From positions 1-57,428 of the forward strand of contig CAYTPX010000011.1 in NCBI GenBank assembly GCA_964439955.1: a stretch of 57,428 bases of DNA, read 5' to 3'. The position numbers and the translations under genes are program-made. The notes below the pieces were generated by a model. It saw nothing but the letters and a program-made list of their open reading frames with translations, ran no database searches and had not been told where the DNA came from. Positions within the stretch are counted from its first letter, which is position 1; each line of letters opens with the position of its first letter. This DNA comes from UBA1794 sp964439955 (GTDB lineage Bacteria > Bacteroidota > Bacteroidia > Bacteroidales > Bacteroidaceae). Positions 34,673 to 42,028 of the stretch are shown here, in pieces.

Positions 34673-36748
34673 ATGAATCAACGACTTTTACGTTTTTTGT
34701 TCCTGCTTCTTTCTTTTGTTGCCCCTGCGGGTTTGCTTGAGGCACAAATGCAGGATCCCGTGTTGTTCCGGGTCACGTCGGAAAACGTCTTGCCCGAAGA
34801 GTTGGAAATCCGCTTCGATGCGTCCATCATGCCCGGATGGCATCTGTATTCCACCGGTTTGCCTTCGGGCGGCCCTACTGAGGCCGCCATCCATTTCGAC
34901 CAGCTGGACGGTGCTGAACCGATAGGCGGGTTAAGGCCGGATGGGAACGAAGTGGAAAGCTTCGACCCTATATTTGGGATGGATGTGCGCTACTTCGAGG
35001 GCCGGGGGGCGTTTGTGCAACGGTTGCGCCTCACGGCACCCGAATACGTGGTGAAAGGTTATCTGCAATATGGCGCGTGTGACGACCAGAATTGCTTGCC
35101 GCCGACTTCCGTGGAGTTCCGTTTTGAGGGCAAAGGCCCCCAGGCTGCAACCCCGCCGCGGAAGGAGGAAAAGGCCGTTGGGGCTTCCGCCCCTGCCGTG
35201 GCGGCACAAGTGGTCTCCCCGGACCCGCCAGCCCCGGCCTTGCCTGCGGTCTCATCGGCCGACACGGCGCTAGAGGTTTCTCTTGCAACGTCCTCGGCTG
35301 ATTCCGCCCTTTGGTGGGCACCGGTATCCGAGGAGTTGCAGGCTTTCTCCGGAGGGGATGCGTTGGGCGGCATGGCGCGGGGGGCATTGGCCTATGTCTT
35401 CTTGGCTGGTTTTTTGGGCGGGCTGCTGGCCTTGCTCACGCCCTGTGTGTGGCCGATTATCCCGATGACGGTGAGCTTCTTCCTGAAACGCTCGGGCGAC
35501 CGGAAGAAGGGTGTACGCGATGCCTGCATTTATGGCTTGAGCATCGTTGTCATTTACGTATCGCTTGGGCTGCTTGTCACCTTGGCCCGGGGAGGAAATG
35601 CGCTGAACGAGTTGAGCACGAATGCCGTGTTCAATATCATCGTCTGTTTGTTGCTTGTCGTTTTCGCCGCCTCCTTTTTTGGGGCGTTCGAGATATCTTT
35701 GCCAGCCTCTTGGAGCACGAAGGTCAGCAGCAAGGCAGATCGTACCGGCGGGTTATTGGGCATTTTCCTCATGGCTTTTACGCTTTCGTTGGTCTCATTC
35801 TCCTGTACGGGGCCCATCATCGGCTTCCTCCTGGTAGAGGTCTCCACCTCTGGGAGCATCGTTGCCCCGGCAATGGGCATGCTCGGCTTCGCCTTCGCCC
35901 TTGCCCTTCCTTTCACGTTGTTTGCCCTCTTCCCCAATTGGCTGAAGCAGATGCCCAAGTCGGGAGGATGGATGAATGTCGTGAAGGTTTCGTTAGGCTT
36001 CGTCGAGTTGGCCTTTGCTTTGAAATTTTTGTCGGTAGCCGACTTGGCTTACGGTTGGGGCATACTTGACCGTGAAGTGTTCCTGGCCATTTGGATTGTG
36101 CTTTTTGCCTTGTTGGGGCTTTACTTGCTGGGAAAAATAAAGTTTCCCCACGATGACGAGGATACGCGCATCGGTGTGCCCCGCTTTTTCTTGGCTCTTG
36201 CCTCCTTGTCCTTTGCGGTTTACCTGTTCCCTGGCTTGTTCGGTGCCCCGCTCAAGGGCATCAGCGCGTTTTCGCCCCCTATGAATACGCAGGATTTCAA
36301 CCTGCAGAAGGAAGAAATCGTGGAAGCCGTTTTCTTCGATTATGAGGCGGGCATGCAGCATGCACGCGATGCCGGTAAGCCTGTGATGCTGGACTTCACG
36401 GGATATGGTTGCGTGAACTGCCGGAAAATGGAGCTGGCCGTGTGGACCGACCCGGAGGTGAAGCGCATGTTGCGCGACGATTATGTGTTGGTTTCTCTGT
36501 ATGTGGACGATAAGACACCCCTACCTGCTCCGGTGGAGGTGGATGAGAACGGCCGGAAACGCACGTTGCGCACCGTGGGCGACAAGTGGAGTTTTCTGCA
36601 ACGGACCAAGTTCGGGCATAATACACAGCCTTTTTATGTCCTTGTGGATGCAGCGGGGAAACCGTTGTCCTATTCTTATTCCTACGATGAGGATGTGGAC
36701 AACTACGTGCGTTTCTTGAAGGACGGGCTGAAAAACTTCTATAAATAA
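34673..36748 (+). CDS. dsbD: Thiol:disulfide interchange protein DsbD
   Basis: A 691-residue inner membrane protein that carries electrons from cytoplasmic thioredoxin to periplasmic reductases. The expected three parts are present. After a signal peptide there is an N-terminal periplasmic domain with the redox pair in YGACDDQNCLPP (about residues 125-145). A low-complexity Ala/Pro linker follows, then an eight-segment membrane domain with LLTPCVWPIIPMTVSFF and SFSCTGPIIGF cysteines. The C-terminal thioredoxin-like domain has DFTGYGCVNCRKME. All six key cysteines are intact. A 55-bp sequence that recurs across an assembly gap starts 25 bp past the stop. Confidence 0.94.
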   Translation: MNQRLLRFLFLLLSFVAPAGLLEAQMQDPVLFRVTSENVLPEELEIRFDASIMPGWHLYSTGLPSGGPTEAAIHFDQLDGAEPIGGLRPDGNEVESFDPIFGMDVRYFEGRGAFVQRLRLTAPEYVVKGYLQYGACDDQNCLPPTSVEFRFEGKGPQAATPPRKEEKAVGASAPAVAAQVVSPDPPAPALPAVSSADTALEVSLATSSADSALWWAPVSEELQAFSGGDALGGMARGALAYVFLAGFLGGLLALLTPCVWPIIPMTVSFFLKRSGDRKKGVRDACIYGLSIVVIYVSLGLLVTLARGGNALNELSTNAVFNIIVCLLLVVFAASFFGAFEISLPASWSTKVSSKADRTGGLLGIFLMAFTLSLVSFSCTGPIIGFLLVEVSTSGSIVAPAMGMLGFAFALALPFTLFALFPNWLKQMPKSGGWMNVVKVSLGFVELAFALKFLSVADLAYGWGILDREVFLAIWIVLFALLGLYLLGKIKFPHDDEDTRIGVPRFFLALASLSFAVYLFPGLFGAPLKGISAFSPPMNTQDFNLQKEEIVEAVFFDYEAGMQHARDAGKPVMLDFTGYGCVNCRKMELAVWTDPEVKRMLRDDYVLVSLYVDDKTPLPAPVEVDENGRKRTLRTVGDKWSFLQRTKFGHNTQPFYVLVDAAGKPLSYSYSYDEDVDNYVRFLKDGLKNFYK

Positions 36749-36773
36749 TGTAATTTGTGTCGAGTCCGCGTAA

Positions 36774-36828
36774 GATTGGCCTACTGCGAAACAAGCCGTG
36801 AACCTGCGGTGTACGTGGAAGCGTCTTC
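36774..36828. repeat. 55-bp direct repeat, left copy at the gap
   Basis: Starts GATTGGCCTACTGCGAAACA and ends GGAAGCGTCTTC, immediately before the N-run. Identical to 36929-36983. The length fits a k-mer overlap left by an assembler, or a real tandem repeat. Confidence 0.9.
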
Positions 36829-36928
36829 NNNNNNNNNNNNNNNNNNNNNNNNNNNNNNNNNNNNNNNNNNNNNNNNNNNNNNNNNNNNNNNNNNNNNNNN
36901 NNNNNNNNNNNNNNNNNNNNNNNNNNNN
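36829..36928. other. Assembly gap (100 N)
   Basis: Exactly 100 undetermined bases, the usual placeholder for a scaffold join of unknown size. Confidence 0.99.
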
Positions 36929-36983
36929 GATTGGCCTACTGCGAAACAAGCCGTGAACCTGCGGTGTACGTGGAAGCGTCTTC
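36929..36983. repeat. 55-bp direct repeat, right copy at the gap
   Basis: Identical to 36774-36828 and directly after the N-run. Confidence 0.9.
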
Positions 36984-37051
36984 TGGATGTAAGGCAGGGG
37001 GGATGTGTCCGGAACCCCCAACTTGCTAATATAAAGGGATTTTCCCTTGGC

Positions 37052-37091
37052 GGTTTTTAAGAAAAGGGCATGGCATTTTGAGGAAAAGTTT
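37052..37091. repeat. Dispersed palindromic repeat, copy I (degenerate)
   Basis: Two units, GGTTTTTAAGAAAAGGGCA and GGCATTTTGAGGAAAAGTTT, lie just beyond the hydrolase stop. Confidence 0.4.
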
Positions 37092-37101
37092 CCCTTCAGG
37101 T

Positions 37102-38127
37102 TCACTCAAATAGGCCATGTATCCATTGGAAACAGACGCGGTAATATTCGTCCCGGGCATCGGAGGCGGAAAGAGCCAAGTCGTGCATCCCGCCCGGGAT
37201 AGCCCGGTATTCGGCCTTGCTCCCTAAGCGGCTGCCATAACGTTGTATGTCTTGTACGTCCAAGACGATGTCCTTCCATCTGAAATCTTCTTGCCAAATT
37301 CCTTTTTCCCAAGCCGAGCTGTCTGAAGACAAGACCAATACGGGACAAGGGAGTTCCACTGTCTCGCGTTGTAGCTCCCGTTGTGCCCTATGTATGGCAC
37401 GGAGCCATCCAGCCCGCTTCACATAACCGTCCGGTTTCTTCCAGCCGGTATTAAAAAACCATTCGCCCTTTGCGTCGGCCCGCAAGGCATCGGAATAAAA
37501 GCTATGTCCCTCGCCTTGCACTTTCCAGCGTGGAAACCACCGTCCCACAGCCGAGACGACGGGCATGAGCACGCGTTCCTGGAAAGCAGTCAAGTTCCAA
37601 TCCAGAAAAGGGCTGTTCAGCACAAGTCCGGCAATGGCTGAGGAATCTCCCGACGTACATCCCCGGTACAAATAATAGGCGGCAATCAACCCACCGGTCG
37701 AGTGCCCCATAATCACCAACCGTTTGTTCCCTTCCAAACGTATGCGGGCCAATGCCGAATCCAAGTCCGGGAAATATTCAGCCAAATCGCGGCAATAGAA
37801 GGGCTCTTGGGCGGCCGGAATGGAACGCCCGTAGCCATGTAAGTCCAATGCATAGAAGTTCAATCCGCGGGCGACAGCACTGTCGCCTAATTCAGATTGG
37901 AAAAAATAGTCGTTGTACCCATGCAGGTAAAGCAGGGCGTCTTGGGTCTTCAGGGAAGCTTGCTTGCGTATAAGCGTGCAGCAGACCGTGTCCCCTCCGT
38001 CAGTGCAATAGGATAGTGCTTGTTGCTCATAACCATTCCCCAAAATATCAGGGACATACTGTGCTTTACCGCACAGTACCAACGATACCGCGAAACAGGC
38101 AAGACAGAAAAACCGGCGCAGGAACAT
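37102..38127 (-). CDS. Exported alpha/beta hydrolase
   Basis: A 341-residue alpha/beta-hydrolase of the monoacylglycerol-lipase/lysophospholipase-like type. A signal peptide (MFLRRFFCLACFAVSLVLCGKAQ) directs it out of the cytoplasm. The fold signals are ALLYLHGYNDYFFQSE (oxyanion HG), LDLHGYGRS, the nucleophile elbow VIMGHSTGG, the acid strand CPVLVLSSDSS and the catalytic His in GGMHDLALS. The substrate may be a lipid or an ester on a glycan and cannot be chosen. ATG 38127 is used because the longer frame passes through the upstream terminator hairpin. The upstream neighbour is a GH43 gene, but the terminator between them suggests separate transcripts. Confidence 0.87.
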   Translation of the reverse strand: MFLRRFFCLACFAVSLVLCGKAQYVPDILGNGYEQQALSYCTDGGDTVCCTLIRKQASLKTQDALLYLHGYNDYFFQSELGDSAVARGLNFYALDLHGYGRSIPAAQEPFYCRDLAEYFPDLDSALARIRLEGNKRLVIMGHSTGGLIAAYYLYRGCTSGDSSAIAGLVLNSPFLDWNLTAFQERVLMPVVSAVGRWFPRWKVQGEGHSFYSDALRADAKGEWFFNTGWKKPDGYVKRAGWLRAIHRAQRELQRETVELPCPVLVLSSDSSAWEKGIWQEDFRWKDIVLDVQDIQRYGSRLGSKAEYRAIPGGMHDLALSASDARDEYYRVCFQWIHGLFE

Positions 38128-38151
38128 AACCAAAAAATCAGCTCCAAATAA

Positions 38152-38179
38152 AAAAGGGTGGCTGTTTGGCCACCCTTTT
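38152..38179 (-). terminator. Terminator of the small GH43 gene
   Basis: AAAAGGGTGGC (38152-38162) pairs with GCCACCCTTTT (38169-38179) over six bases. On the minus strand it is followed by a T-rich tract. Confidence 0.85.
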
Positions 38180-38188
38180 AGCATTGTT

Positions 38189-39238
38189 TCATTGTTTGTC
38201 GAATATACTCAAATCCCATTCTGCGTACCAAGGAATGGTTACTCCTCCGTCCGTGCCGAATATGACAGGCAACCAAATGTAACGGGAGTCGGCCAAGTCT
38301 TTCTTTTTCCACATGTCGAAGCAAGCGATGAATGCCCCTTCCTTTCCGGCCACAGGCACTACGTAGGTACTTTGCCCATAGAAAGTCTTATCTGCATCAG
38401 GCCCTGTACAGGGATTGCCCAGCACGATCCATTCCCCCCAGATGCTGTCGGCCACTGCCAACTCCGCTTGGTTCGGATCCCAGCCCGTACAACCGCTTGA
38501 GAGCATATAGTATTTTCCCTCGTGTTTGAACACGGCCGGAGCTTCCCGTGCCTTGCCAATGAAGCGGCGCACGTAGCGGCCTGTCGGTTTGAGGTAGTCG
38601 CCGTCCAGTTCGTTGATATACAAAGTCTGGTTGTTCTCGGACGAAGTAAATTGGTAGGCCTTCCCGTCGTCATCCACGAATAGCGTCTGGTCACGGCTCA
38701 TGGCGTCGTTCGGGCGGAACGAGCCCAGATATTCGAACGGCCCCGTCGGGCTATCGCTCACCGCCACGCCGGCAGCGGCCTTGGAATAATCGGCACTTTC
38801 CACATGCGCCCACATAACAAATTTTCCCGTCTCCTTGTTATATACCACTTTCGGGCGTTCCAATACCTTGGAAGGGTGCAAGTCATGTTCCGGGTCATCC
38901 TTGACCGCTTTCAGGCATACCCCCTCGAACTTCCAGTTAAGCAAATCCTTCGACGAGTAACACCCCACGCCCGTAACGTCGGTACGGTAGCACTCCCATG
39001 TGGCCCACGAAGGGAGTACCGTCTCGCCTACTTTGTATTCACCATACCAATAGTATGTCCCATCGTGGTACAGCAGTCCTCCACCGTGGGCATTGATGGG
39101 ATTTCCCCCCGTATCCCTCCATACTTCTTTCGGCACAAAACTCGTGTTCTCCGTTGTCTCCTGTGCATGCACAGGTGAAATCACGCCTGCTAACGTCAAA
39201 CAGGTTACTGGCAATAATGCCTTTCGCAATAGATTCAT
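38189..39238 (-). CDS. Exported GH43 family enzyme, galactan 1,3-beta-galactosidase-like
   Basis: A 349-residue exported protein with a signal peptide (MNLLRKALLPVTCLTLAGVISPVHA) and a single GH43-type propeller. The opening WRDTGGNPINAHGGGLLYHD, then YYWYGEYK, is the pattern of exo-beta-1,3-galactanase-like GH43 subfamilies (24/34). In these the usual first-blade catalytic Asp is replaced by this NAHGGG stretch. Later motifs are RPKVVYNKETGKFVMWAHV, SRDQTLFVDDDGKAY, REAPAVFKHEGKYYMLSSGCTGW and YGQSTYV. It may trim galactose from arabinogalactan-like side chains, which would fit the GH97 and the large GH43 elsewhere in the window. The exact subfamily is uncertain. Confidence 0.85.
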   Translation of the reverse strand: MNLLRKALLPVTCLTLAGVISPVHAQETTENTSFVPKEVWRDTGGNPINAHGGGLLYHDGTYYWYGEYKVGETVLPSWATWECYRTDVTGVGCYSSKDLLNWKFEGVCLKAVKDDPEHDLHPSKVLERPKVVYNKETGKFVMWAHVESADYSKAAAGVAVSDSPTGPFEYLGSFRPNDAMSRDQTLFVDDDGKAYQFTSSENNQTLYINELDGDYLKPTGRYVRRFIGKAREAPAVFKHEGKYYMLSSGCTGWDPNQAELAVADSIWGEWIVLGNPCTGPDADKTFYGQSTYVVPVAGKEGAFIACFDMWKKKDLADSRYIWLPVIFGTDGGVTIPWYAEWDLSIFDKQ

Positions 39239-39279
39239 AAAAATAATCTGTATGTGTGTAACTTATAAGGGTTGGGGAG

Positions 39280-39287
39280 CAAAGGTA
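39280..39287 (-). promoter_or_regulatory. -7 element of the small GH43 gene
   Basis: The minus strand reads TACCTTTG, about 42 bp before the start codon. Confidence 0.6.
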
Positions 39288-39392
39288 GAGAATCCTTCCG
39301 GAAAGGCGAAAATACCGGTAGAGAAACGCGCGGACACTTAATAAATTTTAAATACTACAAAGGTATAAGTTACAACTTATTGCCTCTTTTCC

Positions 39393-39400
39393 TACCTTTG
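39393..39400 (+). promoter_or_regulatory. -7 element of the efflux operon
   Basis: TACCTTTG (TAnnTTTG). Transcription near 39406 would leave a leader of about 170 bases before the TolC-like gene. Confidence 0.6.
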
Positions 39401-39420
39401 CGGCCGAAATAATAAAGAAA

Positions 39421-39504
39421 ATGGTTTTGTCTGTTTTAAAAGGAACTCAATACCGGAATAAAATCCATGATTTCCATTCATGGGGTGTTGCTGCTCTTAT
39501 TTGA
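39421..39504 (+). CDS. Possible 27-residue leader peptide of the efflux operon
   Basis: A short frame starting MVLSVLKGTQYRN and ending GVAALI begins about 15 bases after the predicted transcription start. An inverted repeat CCATGA..TCATGG overlaps its 3' half. Nothing proves translation; it may be chance. If real it could serve as an upstream regulatory frame. Confidence 0.2.
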   Translation: MVLSVLKGTQYRNKIHDFHSWGVAALI

Positions 39505-39576
39505 TTTCCGCTTCCTTGCCTGCCTTTAGCCACCCTCCAACCTTATTTTTTTACAATACTAATTCTAACTACACGT

Positions 39577-40887
39577 ATGAGCAAAATTTACAGGTTCATA
39601 GTGCTGTATTGTTTCGCACTATGCTGCCAAAATCCATGTGCCCAGTCCAAAGTGGGCAGCCTCGAGGAATTGTTCCAGTTGGCCGAAGAAAATAGCCGGA
39701 GCATCCAGTCGTACCGCACCGGAAAGGAGGCTGCCGACGAAGCATTGAAGGCTGCAAAGTCATTGCGCATGCCCGACATTAATATCTCGGCCTCGGTCAG
39801 TTACCTCGGAGACGGCAGGTTATGGGACCGTGACTTCAGCAACGGGATGCGGATCGACATGCCCCATTTTGGCCAAAACTTTGCGTTGGAAGCACAACAA
39901 ACCATCTATGCCGGAGGCGCCATCAGCAGCCGCATCGCAACGGCTGAGCTGGAACAACTGTTGGCCGAACTAGACTGGAAAAAGAACCGGCAGGATATTC
40001 GTTTCCTCTTGGTAGGCTACTACTTGAACCTCTACAAACTAAACAACCAAGCGCAGGTATTGCAACACAACCTCGACCTGACCGACCAGGTGATTGCCCG
40101 CATGGAAGCCCGCCACGAGCAGGGCACTGTGCTGAAAAACGACATTACCCGCTATGAACTGCAAGAGGAAGACCTGCAAGTACAATTAACCCGCGTCTTG
40201 GACGAATGCAAGATCTTGGGCCACACCTTGGCCACCACGCTCCATTTGCCCGAGGGGACAATCATCGTGCCCGACAGCTCCTTGCTGGAATGTGCGGGGG
40301 GGACGCTATCCGAGCAGGCATGGCAGTCGCTCGCCAGCCAAAGCAACTTAGACTTGCAGCACGCGCAAACCACCATCGACCTCAACGAGCAGCAGGTGAA
40401 AGCCGAGCGTTCCGAACGGTTGCCCCATGTGTCGATCGTGGCAGCCGACCATCTGGACGGGCCTATCACCATCGAAGTGCCCGTTTTGGACAACAATTTC
40501 AACTATTGGTACGTAGGAGTCGGCGTGAAGTACAACCTTTCTTCCCTGTTCAAGAACGGGAACCGGCTGAAACAGGCACGCCTGAACGTGCGCCGGGCAC
40601 AAGAAAACAAGGAACTCGTTGAGGAACAGGTGGAAAACGCCGTACAGGCCGGTTATACGCGTTTCCTGACCTCCCTTTCCGAGCTACGGGCGAAAGAGAA
40701 GTCCGTGCAACTCTCCCATGAGAACTACGAGATTGTCAGCCACCGGTACGAACACGAACTGGCGTTGCTTACCGACATGCTGGACGCCAGCAACACGAAG
40801 CTGGCCGCCGAGCTGGAACTGGAAAACGCCCGCATCAGCGTAATCTACAATTTCTATTATTTGAAATATTTGACCCATACCTTGTAA
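39577..40887 (+). CDS. TolC-like outer membrane efflux protein
   Basis: A 436-residue outer membrane factor that would form the exit channel of a tripartite pump. After a signal peptide ending near PCAQ come two repeats of the outer-membrane-efflux fold: long helices (LEELFQLAEENSRSIQSYR; KNDITRYELQEEDLQVQL) and short beta segments, with FALEAQQTIYAGGAISSRI and VGVGVKYNLSSLFKNGNRL as typical barrel-proximal parts. It is the first gene of a three-gene operon with an HlyD/EmrA-like adaptor and an MFS-type pump. The 93-bp gap to the next gene contains a copy of the window's dispersed palindrome. Confidence 0.92.
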   Translation: MSKIYRFIVLYCFALCCQNPCAQSKVGSLEELFQLAEENSRSIQSYRTGKEAADEALKAAKSLRMPDINISASVSYLGDGRLWDRDFSNGMRIDMPHFGQNFALEAQQTIYAGGAISSRIATAELEQLLAELDWKKNRQDIRFLLVGYYLNLYKLNNQAQVLQHNLDLTDQVIARMEARHEQGTVLKNDITRYELQEEDLQVQLTRVLDECKILGHTLATTLHLPEGTIIVPDSSLLECAGGTLSEQAWQSLASQSNLDLQHAQTTIDLNEQQVKAERSERLPHVSIVAADHLDGPITIEVPVLDNNFNYWYVGVGVKYNLSSLFKNGNRLKQARLNVRRAQENKELVEEQVENAVQAGYTRFLTSLSELRAKEKSVQLSHENYEIVSHRYEHELALLTDMLDASNTKLAAELELENARISVIYNFYYLKYLTHTL

Positions 40888-40898
40888 TTCAAAAAAGT

Positions 40899-40926
40899 GG
40901 CAGCACTTTTCCCGAAAAGCCCTGCC
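40899..40926. repeat. Dispersed palindromic repeat, copy J, inside the efflux operon
   Basis: The outer arms GGCAG and CTGCC and the inner arms CTTTTC and GAAAAG make a near-perfect stem-loop around CC, with a two-base mismatch between them. It lies between the outer membrane factor and adaptor genes. Confidence 0.6.
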
Positions 40927-40980
40927 ATTTCTTGGAAGAAGCCCCGATACTCAGACAAAATTCCTAAACCACTAAGAACA

Positions 40981-42012
40981 ATGACAAACAGAAGAATCAA
41001 AAAACAAGTTTATAACGCCGTGATCCTATGCCTCCTTGCTGGAGGACTTATCTACGTATGTTCCCGCTTCGTGCACATCGGGTCGGAATATACCGACAAT
41101 GCCCAGGTGAAGCAACACATTACCCCCATAAATACCCGCGTGCAGGGGTTCATCAAGAAGATATGCTTCGAGGAATACCGCCCCGTCAAGAAAGGCGATA
41201 CGCTGCTCATCATCGAAGACAGTGAGTACCGCTTGCGGCTGGCACAAGCGGAGGCCGATTTGGCCAACGCCCTTTCCGGACGCCAAATCACGACGGCGGG
41301 GATTGCCACCACGCAAAGCAACTTGGGCGTAAACGAGGCGAACATCGAAGAGGTGCGTGCACAGCTCGACAACGCCCGGCGTGAGTACGAACGCTACAAG
41401 CAGCTGCTGGAAAACGACGCAGTGACCCGCCAGGAATACGACCGTGTGGCAACGGCCTTCGAGGCCATGCAGGCCCGCTACGAGCAGGCCTTGCGCATCA
41501 GGCGTTCCACCTCGCTCCAGAAAGACGAGCAGTCGCGCCGCCTGGGGCAGAACGAGGCTGCCGTCCGCCTGGCCCAAGCCGCCGTGGAACTGGCAGAACT
41601 GAACCTTTCGTATACGGTCATCCGCGCTACCTGCGACGGGGTCACTGGCCGCAAGGACATACACGAAGGCCAGCTGGTGCAGCCCGGGCAGACGATGGTG
41701 GACATCGTGGACGAGGGCGACCTTTGGGTCATAGCCAACTACCGGGAGACGCAACTGCCCCACATCGCCGAGGGCGCCCAGGTGGAAATAACGGCTGATG
41801 CCGTGCCGGGCATTACCTATACAGGCATTGTGGAGTCCATTTCCGAAGCGACGGGAGCCGCCTTCTCCCTTATCCCGCAGGACAATGCCACGGGCAACTT
41901 CGTCAAGGTGGAACAGCGCGTCCCCGTACGCATCAGCCTGGAAGGCAACGACGCGGACAAGCTGAAGCTCCTCCGGGCCGGGTTCAACGTGGAGTGCAAA
42001 ATAAAATATTGA
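40981..42012 (+). CDS. HlyD/EmrA-family membrane fusion protein
   Basis: A 343-residue periplasmic adaptor with one N-terminal membrane anchor (VYNAVILCLLAGGLIYVCSRF). It then has the biotinyl-lipoyl-like first half (YTDNAQVKQHITPINTRVQGFI, KKGDTLLIIEDSEYRLRL), a long alpha-hairpin (about 85-200) and the second half (LSYTVIRATCDGVTGRKDIHEGQLVQPGQ). The beta-barrel domain WVIANYRETQLPHIAEGAQVE follows. The IRATCDGVTG pattern is typical of EmrA-type adaptors. ATG 40981 is used; an in-frame GTG at 40897 would add residues encoded by the palindromic repeat and seems unlikely. It links the TolC-like and MFS products. Confidence 0.93.
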   Translation: MTNRRIKKQVYNAVILCLLAGGLIYVCSRFVHIGSEYTDNAQVKQHITPINTRVQGFIKKICFEEYRPVKKGDTLLIIEDSEYRLRLAQAEADLANALSGRQITTAGIATTQSNLGVNEANIEEVRAQLDNARREYERYKQLLENDAVTRQEYDRVATAFEAMQARYEQALRIRRSTSLQKDEQSRRLGQNEAAVRLAQAAVELAELNLSYTVIRATCDGVTGRKDIHEGQLVQPGQTMVDIVDEGDLWVIANYRETQLPHIAEGAQVEITADAVPGITYTGIVESISEATGAAFSLIPQDNATGNFVKVEQRVPVRISLEGNDADKLKLLRAGFNVECKIKY

Positions 42013-42028
42013 AGACAGGTTTCCCCAC

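Larger units (their letters stand above)
36749..37101. other. Intergenic region with assembly gap
   Basis: Between dsbD and the convergent alpha/beta hydrolase. It contains a 100-N run (36829-36928) with the same 55 bases on each side, and repeat-like words GGTTTTTAAGAAAAGGGCA and GGCATTTTGAGGAAAAGTTT (37052-37091). The true length here is unknown. Confidence 0.8.
39239..39576. other. Divergent promoter region
   Basis: It contains the GH43 promoter (39280-39287), the efflux operon promoter (39393-39400) and a 170-base efflux leader with a 27-codon open frame (39421-39504). A/T-rich; no other gene seen. Confidence 0.6.

Noticed and set aside
34326..34676. 116-codon frame before dsbD
   Set aside because: No family resemblance, and it overlaps the dsbD promoter and start.
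36755..37105. Reading frames running through the N gap on both strands
   Set aside because: They consist of undetermined residues and the duplicated 55 bases, so they are assembly artefacts.
40897..40980. GTG start that would lengthen the membrane fusion protein
   Set aside because: The added residues come from the palindromic repeat, and the membrane anchor and family start fit ATG 40981.
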